From Zerene cesonia (Eukaryota; Arthropoda; Insecta; Lepidoptera; Pieridae), in the NCBI RefSeq assembly GCF_012273895.1, contig NC_052114.1:496001-560000 (forward strand): a stretch of DNA of 64,000 nucleotides, written 5' to 3'. This document shows, piece by piece, positions 57,594 to 64,000 of this stretch; positions within the stretch are counted from its first letter, which is position 1; each line of letters begins with the position of its first letter. Made by a program: the position numbers and the translations under genes. Below the pieces are notes generated by a model, which saw nothing but the letters and a program-made list of their open reading frames with translations, was not told the origin of the DNA and ran no database searches.

Positions 57594-58026
57594 TAATTAT
57601 ATAATCAAATCGAATCGCTCATTATTCAGACTAATTGCGTATATAACGCGATTAGCCGCAAAATTATTATGTAAAAAGCTTTCTCGATACTCATTTATGT
57701 TAAACGGTGTGAAAATTGCCCCAGTATCCGACATTTATATGGCTAAATTGACTTAAACATTATATTTATTACTTCCTACTGATAACCTTTCAACTTTCTC
57801 AAAGAGATGTTACATATGTGAGCATCAGCCCTGCAGTATATATAAATAGAAGAAATAGAAATATATTTTATATGCCACAATCTAAAATTAAATACATCAA
57901 ATGTTTAATGTAGAACGTAGCGTACGTCACTCTTCCTTCTAACACCTATATCAAGACACAAAAATCATACCATAAAGTCGCTCCATTGCGCCGCGAAGGA
58001 AAGACAAACAAAAATACTTTCGTATC

Positions 58027-58224
58027 ATCACTACATAGTATAAAACAAAGTTGCTTTCTCTGCCCCTATGTCCCTATGTATGTTTAAATCTTTAAAACTG
58101 CGCTACGGATTTTGATGGATTGCTTTTAAATAGAAAGAGTGATTCAAGAGGAATTTTTATATGTAATGACATCTATTTATCTACTCCGAATTAAACGCGT
58201 GCGAAGCCGCGGGCAAAACCTAGT
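58027..58224 (+). repeat. Family E repeat, forward, full-looking
   Basis: ATCACTACATAGTATAAAAC to GCGAAGCCGCGGGCAAAACC and TAGT. Immediately followed by the chimeric element at 58225. Confidence 0.8.
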
Positions 58225-58409
58225 CTATATATATAAAATTCTCGTGTCACAGTTTTCGTTGCCATACTCCTCCGAAACGGCTTGACCGATTCCTCTGAAA
58301 TTTGGTAAGCATATTGGGTAGGTCTGAGAATCGGCCAACATCTATTTTTTATCCCGATATTCCTACGGGATACGGACTTACGCGGGTGAAACCGCGGGGC
58401 GCAGCTAGT
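58225..58409 (+). repeat. Chimeric repeat: family C body with family B end
   Basis: Bases 58225-58350 follow family C (CCATACTCCTCCGAAACGGC, GAATCGGCCAACATCTATTT). From 58351 the sequence follows family B (TATCCCGATATTCCTACGGG to GCGGGGCGCAGCTAGT). The complete family C copy at 39060-39240 has a different end. Confidence 0.8.
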
Positions 58410-58580
58410 TAACTATAATATTATGTGACATTAGTAAGGATTCCAAAGACTTCACGTAATGTATTTGTATTTTGTACATTATCATAGTAATTATTTCATA
58501 ATTCGTGTTTATGGGTTAAATATCAATAATGATATTTGTCATATAAATTATATCCTTCTTACTAGAGTATTTTTGTGCAA

Positions 58581-58756
58581 ATCTATACTAATATTATGAA
58601 GCTGAAGAGTTTATATGATTGTTTGAACGCACTAATCTCAGGAACTACTGGTCCGATTTTAAAAATTCTTTCAGTGATAGATAGCCCATTTATTGAGGAT
58701 TGCTATAGGCTATATATAGGTATGTACCACGGGCGAAGCCGCGGTGGACCGCTAGT
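58581..58756 (+). repeat. Family D repeat, forward, best copy
   Basis: From CTATACTAATATTATGAAGC through CGCACTAATCTCAGGAACTA to CGAAGCCGCGGTGGACCGCT. Confidence 0.8.
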
Positions 58757-59477
58757 AATAACTAAAGAAGAACTACTTTGAAGAATTATTTTATTAACAT
58801 GCGCTTACAAAATGAAATCATAACAATTTAATCTGTGTTAATAAATAAATAAATAACCTACATTCCTTCTACTTAACATTGTGTATCGCGCTCATTAAAT
58901 CAAAAGTAAACAATATGAAACGCATTAAAATAGTTATTAATTAGTTATTATGTGAAGAAGCATTACATAGAAACATAATTCCGTATGAAGTTTTACCTTT
59001 GTTATTAGTTCCGTAAACTTCTTATATAAACGCGTATAATTTTTTCGCTTTTTATATATCTTTAATGTTTAATATAACGCTAATTATCACGGATATATTA
59101 TGATTCTTTTTGGATATGAAGATATCGTGACTTGGTTTGAAAGGTTATTAAAAGATGACGGTATCAGACGGATCTGGTCGGATCGGATGGCAAAAACTGA
59201 TTAATTTGGATTAAATTTAACTCACAGATTAACCTTTTTAAGTCTTATTTTTGTCTGTAATGTTATTTTTCATAACACGGACAAAAGCGCATTGATTAGC
59301 TAGTGTATTTTGTATCTATTTCTTCTATATTTATACAAAACTAGTACGCCCTGGGTTTATCCGTGGTACGTTTTTACTCTCTTAACAAAAACGTAAAATA
59401 TTTGCCCAAATTCATTTTTATTTATATGGATAGATATAGACACATAAGAAAAAGCATCGCATGTTTTTGTTATCTCT
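58757..59477. other. Intronic AT-rich DNA, nothing recognised
   Basis: No coding signal or repeat family member seen. Confidence 0.4.
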
Positions 59478-59692
59478 ACTATATAAAAATAAGTCGGGTT
59501 TTCCTTCCTGACGCTATAACTCCAGAACGCAGGAACCGATTTCCACGGTTTTGCATTCGTTGGAAAGGTCTCGGGCTCCGTGAGGTTTATAGCAAAGAAA
59601 ATTTAGGAAAAATTTGAACAAAAAAGCGGGAAAATAATTTTTCACATACAGCCATCTGGTGGCGAAACGGAGTTCGCCGGGTTTGCTAGTTT
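59478..59692 (+). repeat. Repeat with CTATATAAAAATAAGTCGGG start
   Basis: It has GCTATAACTCCAGAACGCAG, TGGAAAGGTCTCGGGCTCCG and ends GAGTTCGCCGGGTTTGCTAG. The ends follow the same TATATAAAA...GCTAGT plan as family C, but the body is different. No second copy is in the window. Confidence 0.45.
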
Positions 59693-61103
59693 GATATAGA
59701 AGATAGTAGACGGTATGGAAACAAAATATTATAATGACCCTTAAAAATATAATGTGGCTAAAATGTGGCCAGTTCATGAAACCATTTCTGTACCAAATTT
59801 TATAAAAATTCGAAGAATTAATGAATGAAAAATTCTTCATCGTACACCATATAGAATACATTTGAAACTTAATTAATACTAGAAAACAAACAGGAACTTT
59901 TAACAGGAGTTTTTATAAGTGAAACATCTATCCATTTATACTCATAAATATTCGTTCATTATGTATATACATATAATCTACTTCAAACTACAAGGTAAAA
60001 CGACGTCACCACACTTTGACGATGTAACCTGTATAATTCCTTGAACTCATTGCTGCAGCGATTTGTATGAATGAGTGACGTCTTTCGCATAAAAATTGTG
60101 TTTTATATACATTGTGTATTGACCCACCTCACTTGGTATGCGGAGTGAGTGAGAATATTGAGTGAGTAAATAATGTAGATACATCCGTTTCTTAAAATAT
60201 AAGATTCATCATCAACATTATTGAACGATTCGTTTTCTTTAAGGGATTTTGCATGTAAATTGTATTAAATTATTAGTTGAATGCTATAAATTGAGAAATT
60301 GTAAATATGATCAAATGTTGAAGCGAATAGACAGGCGGGAATAAATAACGAAGGAAACATCTAATTGCTTATTAATATAGCTCTGAAAAGTTTGTTTGTT
60401 TGTACGCGCTTATCTCAGAAACTATTATTCCGATTTGAATGCGAGATAGTCAATTTATTTATGTATTCATAAATTATGGAGGTGGATGACAACATTTTAC
60501 TTGAGAATTTTTTTTTTAAAGAAGAGAAAAAATTTGATCACGAGGCAGGACGAGGAAATTTTTTTTCTATTCTTCAAAATTTCTCATTTATAAAGCATTT
60601 CAATGCTATAAAACCAAAAATTAAACTTTTTACTTGTTTACCTTAAATCGTGTATTAGTAATTTGAAAGTATATATTTGCAAGCCACCAAAGCCGCTACC
60701 TGATACTAGTATCATAGAAATACTAGTATTCATATTTCATATTCAAAAATTATCAGTAACTTAGAGATAAAGATAACACGATACCTATAGCAGTGATGTA
60801 AAAAATTTTTCACGTAAATATTTGTTGATGGTCATTATAAGATACCATTGTTTAATAACCTTATCAGCTAAGTAATATTATTCAATCAACCATGTATTTA
60901 AAAGTTAAAAGTTGAATAGGTTATTATGATCCCTTTTAATATTTTAAATGCGAACGTAACTACGTCTGTCAGTCTATTCTTTACATCTAAACCACTGAAA
61001 CAATTTGGATGAAATTTGGTATAGTTTATACATGTAGGCATACCGTGTGCCTTATATGGCGATACAGTAGGCGTTTTACTAAGTTAACAAATGAATACTC
61101 AAA
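59693..61103. other. Intronic AT-rich DNA with a short family D relic
   Basis: Family D-like 60378-60455 (AAGTTTGTTTGTTTGTACGC, GCTTATCTCAGAAACTATTA) and a family H-like scrap at 60945-61030. Two ATACTAGTAT palindromes lie at 60702-60730. No coding signal. Confidence 0.4.
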
Positions 61104-61220
61104 AGGCCCGTATCCTTTTCCTTACCCTTCCCAGTCCTTTTTTTATTCTTCTCGTCAATCCTTTCTTCATTCCTTCCCATTCCTTCCCAGGCGACCCACA
61201 AGCTCCGTTGCCCTAATAAA
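61104..61220 (+). repeat. Family F fragment, middle and 3' end
   Basis: AGGCCCGTATCCTTTTCCTT then CGACCCACAAGCTCCGTTGC, with the GTTCATGGGCGG block lost. Confidence 0.55.
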
Positions 61221-61471
61221 AAGTCTGTTGGTTAATATTATAATATTGAACCATTTTGCCTCTAAGTATGGGTTTTATTATGTATGCTATATCTTAGATT
61301 ATAGATATAACAAAGTGTGATAGTTCAAGCTTTCACTGCGGCAAGGACGGCCACTTTCTAACTGCATCAATAAACTTTCTAATATCGATACGCGATGGTA
61401 TAATACCAGTCATCTGGATTAGATAATACTAGATTATCTTGGTGTTTACATTTCTTTGAATAATCTGTAAA

Positions 61472-61690
61472 ATACTAATATTATAAACGCGAAAGTTTGG
61501 TAGTATGGATGGCTGTATGTATGTATGTATGGATATGGATGTCTGTTACTCTTTCACGCAATAACTACTGAACCGATTGCAATGAAATTTGGTACGAAGA
61601 TAGCTGGACAACTGAAATAACACATAGGCTTCTTATCCCGATATTGCTTCGGGATTCAGACCGATGCGGGTGAAACCGGGGCGCAGGTAG
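61472..61690 (+). repeat. Family B repeat with (TATG)n expansion
   Basis: TACTAATATTATAAACGCGA, then a (TATG)n/(GTAT)n tract at 61515-61535, then the usual ACTGAACCGATTGCAATGAA to GGGGCGCAGGTAG. Confidence 0.85.
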
Positions 61691-61714
61691 TAAAATATAA
61701 TTGTATAATTGTTA

Positions 61715-61950
61715 TGTCTGTGTTATGTTCGCACTGCTGGGACACAGGCCTCCTGTGATGGTTCAACACGCTGGCCAAGTGCGGGTTGGCAGATGTCACA
61801 TGTCGTCAAACTTTTGATTCTTAGACATTCCTTTTCCTCACGATGTTTGCTTTCACCATTACAAGCAATGGTGATATTAATAATGTGGAGATGAATTCAA
61901 AAATATTTCTTGCACACTCGTCCAGTCTCGAACCCCCGACTTTTTGATTG
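61715..61950 (+). repeat. Family A repeat including the distal 3' part
   Basis: GTTCGCACTGCTGGGACACA to CTCACGATGTTTGCTTTCAC. It then continues through ATTCTTGCACACTCG-like sequence and CTCGAACCCCCGACTTTTT, the most distal part seen for this family. The initial CATCATCAG block is missing. Confidence 0.75.
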
Positions 61951-62005
61951 AACTGATCATCATCATTGATCATATATACCTGCATTCATTGATATATTAT
62001 AAGAT

Positions 62006-62208
62006 ACTAGCTTTTGCTCGCGGCTTCGCACGCGTTAATTCGGAGTAGTTTAATAAATACTAGTATATTTGTGAACCTTCTTCCTCTTAAATCACTCTAT
62101 CTATTAAAACAAACCCCTTCAAAATCCGTGCCGTAGTTATAAAGATTTAAGCATACATAGGGATATGGGGACAGAGAAAGTGACTTTGTTTTATACCATG
62201 TAGTTATT
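62006..62208 (-). repeat. Family E repeat, reverse, full-looking
   Basis: ACTAGCTTTTGCTCGCGGCT to GAGAAAGTGACTTTGTTTTA. Agrees along its length with 5795-5938. Confidence 0.8.
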
Positions 62209-62249
62209 AATTGTATTTGTTTTGAAATGTAATGATAACTATAAAGATC

Positions 62250-62432
62250 TTACAAATATTATAAACGCGAAAGCCTTAAAGCAAGGATGGATGTAAGGTT
62301 GTTTGTTAGTCTTTCATGCGAAACAGTTTATTTTATCTGTTGGTAATTTGGTACACAGATAGATTATGGTCTGGAGTGGCACAGGCTTTTTACGCGGCTG
62401 CCATGCGAGTGACGCCGCGGGTTGCAGTTAGT
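62250..62432 (+). repeat. Family H repeat
   Basis: TTACAAATATTATAAACGCG, AAGGATGGATGTAAGG, then GCGAGTGACGCCGCGGGTTG. It shows that family H uses the same ATATTATAAACGCGAAAG start module as family B. Confidence 0.75.
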
Positions 62433-63029
62433 ATATACATAATAAGTGTTTTTCTTCTATTATTTACTCACTCATATAGGGTAACGCATTGTACCTAAAT
62501 TTCACAATATTATCGCACGCGTAGGTGCCTTGTGAATGAGTCGATTTATAATGTATGCCTAATTTGTATCAAGATGAAGTGAAACCGGGGTTAAAGAACT
62601 GTATAAATGTATCATTCGTGTTTGTCTTAGAGAAAATGTGGTCGCCACGCGCACTGGGGGGCTGTTGCGACGTCAGTTGCGAGCGACTAAAACTTAGAAA
62701 AAAAGAAGGAAAGAAAATACATTTATTTGTGCCAGCTAATAAAAAAAAATAATAATTTGTTAAAAAAGAAAGAGCTAAATTAACTTAGTAAAAAACTTTG
62801 ATCCACTCAGTGTATCAGAGTCTAAGCATTACACTTATATTATAACTTAAATATGAATTAATCTAAAACGAGAATATTCTAGACATGACAACTATGGAGT
62901 ATAGAGTTACTACTCGCTTCCCTATATTACTTGGTAAGAAATCGGTCTAGGAATATATGCGTGAAAAAGTTACAAACATACAAAAATTTCCTCTTTATTA
63001 TAGTCGTATATAAAGCGGATTTAAATTAG
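62433..63029. other. Intronic DNA, mostly unique
   Basis: A short G+C-rich block GTCGCCACGCGCACTGGGGG at 62641-62660 stands out. A family N-like relic lies at 62930-63015. No exon is called. Confidence 0.35.
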
Positions 63030-63115
63030 GGTTCAGTACCCTAAGGGCAATACAGGACTTTATTACTAAGACTTCGCTGTCCGTCCGTCTGGCTGTCATG
63101 TGAGATACTACAAAT
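63030..63115 (+). repeat. Family L repeat, 5' part
   Basis: AGGGTTCAGTACCCTAAGGG, then ACTAAGACTTCGCTGTCCGT and CCGTCTGGCTGTCATG. The order agrees with 43560-43600 and leads into the block at 56340. Confidence 0.5.
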
Positions 63116-63455
63116 TAGTAATAAGTTACGAGTATTTTTCATATGATTTATTTAATGAATAATTACCAAGTTCAAATAAAATTCAAAACTTGCTTTTATT
63201 ATTATGTATACTGTATATACTATATTTTATACATACCAACAAATCATTAATGATTGCAGAATATCTCGTCAACGTTATCGTAAAATAAAAACCGTAGTGC
63301 GCAAAGAGTTTCTACACGAATGATTGTCACGCGACCTGACTATATAAGTTTTTTATCACAAAAAGTTATCTGACTATTTAATAATAAATATTTCTACGGC
63401 TCTAATATCTTATCTAGGCTTTTTGCCTAATTTCGATAAATTATACGACATGACT

Positions 63456-63599
63456 TACTGAAAATCAGCGCTGCGCATTACGCGTAGCACATGCTGAGTA
63501 ATTGCCCTTTTTAGCATCACATTCATTATAAGTCCACCTTTTTATTATTAGTATGTAAATATTGTGCTTGTGGTTTTAAATAAATATTCTTTCTTTGTT
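63456..63599 (+). repeat. Family G repeat, second copy
   Basis: AAAATCAGCGCTGCGCATTA to TAAATAAATATTCTTTCTTT. Agrees with 20343-20502 through the whole core. Confidence 0.75.
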
Positions 63600-63946
63600 C
63601 CTATATGATAACATACTCTAAGTCCTTCCTTCGGGGACTCGGGACTTCGCTTTTTATTTTATTTGTTTTATTCTATTTTTACGAAAACGTAAAAAATTTT
63701 GTATTAATGATATAAATTGATTGTTTTTCATTTATATCATTAGCTGGATGGTAAAGTTGTAAACTTTGAACATGGATATTGTTATGGTATATTTATAAAT
63801 GTAAGTTTTTATATGAGGGATTTCTAATTAGAATCGATTAAGCAACGGTTGGCAGTATATTAAATTGGATGGCTGATCCACTTTTTGCAGTTGCAGACTC
63901 GTACTTTACCGATTCTTTTTTTAAAAACACTCAATTTTATAACTTC

Positions 63947-64000
63947 ACTAGCTGACCTGGCAAATCTTGTTCTGCCTTTCTCTTATCATTTAGGGGTACA
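63947..64000 (-). repeat. Family C repeat, reverse, cut by the window end
   Basis: ACTAGCTGACCTGGCAAATC to CTTATCATTTAGGGG is the reverse of the 39190-39240 end. Confidence 0.75.

Larger units (their letters stand above)
6756..64000 (+). other. Inferred giant first intron of the secreted-protein gene
   Basis: From the donor at 6756 to the window end I find no plus-strand exon with domain-like coding character. Four observations fit a single very long intron: a strong phase-1 donor, two juxtaposed acceptor/donor sites at 36569|36570 and 47668|47669, a complete minus-strand gene nested at 50917-51726, and otherwise repeats. The alternative is that the gene ends early through a small terminal exon, for example at 47669. 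Confidence 0.45.

Overview
Organism: this is AT-rich insect nuclear DNA, almost certainly from a moth or butterfly. Three things point there: an insect-type seven-transmembrane odorant receptor exon with a lepidopteran-style N-terminus; (TTAGG)n, the insect telomere unit; and a dense mix of short dispersed repeats of the kind that fills lepidopteran genomes. It is a draft scaffold with five runs of N: four of exactly 1000 (10964-11963, 15477-16476, 22755-23754, 26219-27218) and one of 93 (40049-40141). Every open reading frame that runs through a gap is an artefact.

Genes: coding density is very low. (1) 2602-3386, minus: the first coding exon of an odorant receptor, 261 codons ending in a good splice donor; its C-terminal exons are not visible before the window edge. 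(2) 6593-6755, plus: the first coding exon of an unidentified secreted or surface protein (signal peptide, acidic spacer, CAG|GTGAGT donor), preceded by a CpG-rich promoter-like block. No further clear coding exon follows on the plus strand, so its first intron probably runs more than 57 kb to the window end. (3) 50917-51726, minus: a complete single-exon DHHC palmitoyltransferase nested in that intron. Weaker candidates are a frameshifted mitochondrial four-cysteine reading frame resembling the N-terminus of HscB co-chaperones (35705-35871, minus) and a 42-codon cysteine-rich secreted ORF with TATA box, initiator and poly(A) signal (17225-17651, plus).

Most interesting signal: the long intron carries two juxtaposed acceptor/donor sites that look like recursive-splicing (ratchet) points. 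One, at 36569|36570, has a perfect TACTAAC branch point, a pyrimidine-rich tract, CAG|GTAAGA, and a second donor exactly 24 nt downstream that defines a phase-neutral microexon. The other, at 47668|47669, has a long T/C tract and CAG|GTACGT.

Repeats: most of the rest is repeats. I grouped them by copies compared within the window (families A to N) rather than naming them. Notable are a terminal-inverted-repeat element around the first gap with 75/77 matching arms and a perfect 9-bp target duplication; a second inverted-repeat element around the fourth gap; a (TTAGG)5 tract between identical 102-bp direct repeats; perfect palindromes of 44, 28 and 24 bp; a poly(A)-tailed family in a head-to-head pair; and short repeats that share end modules but have exchanged bodies.
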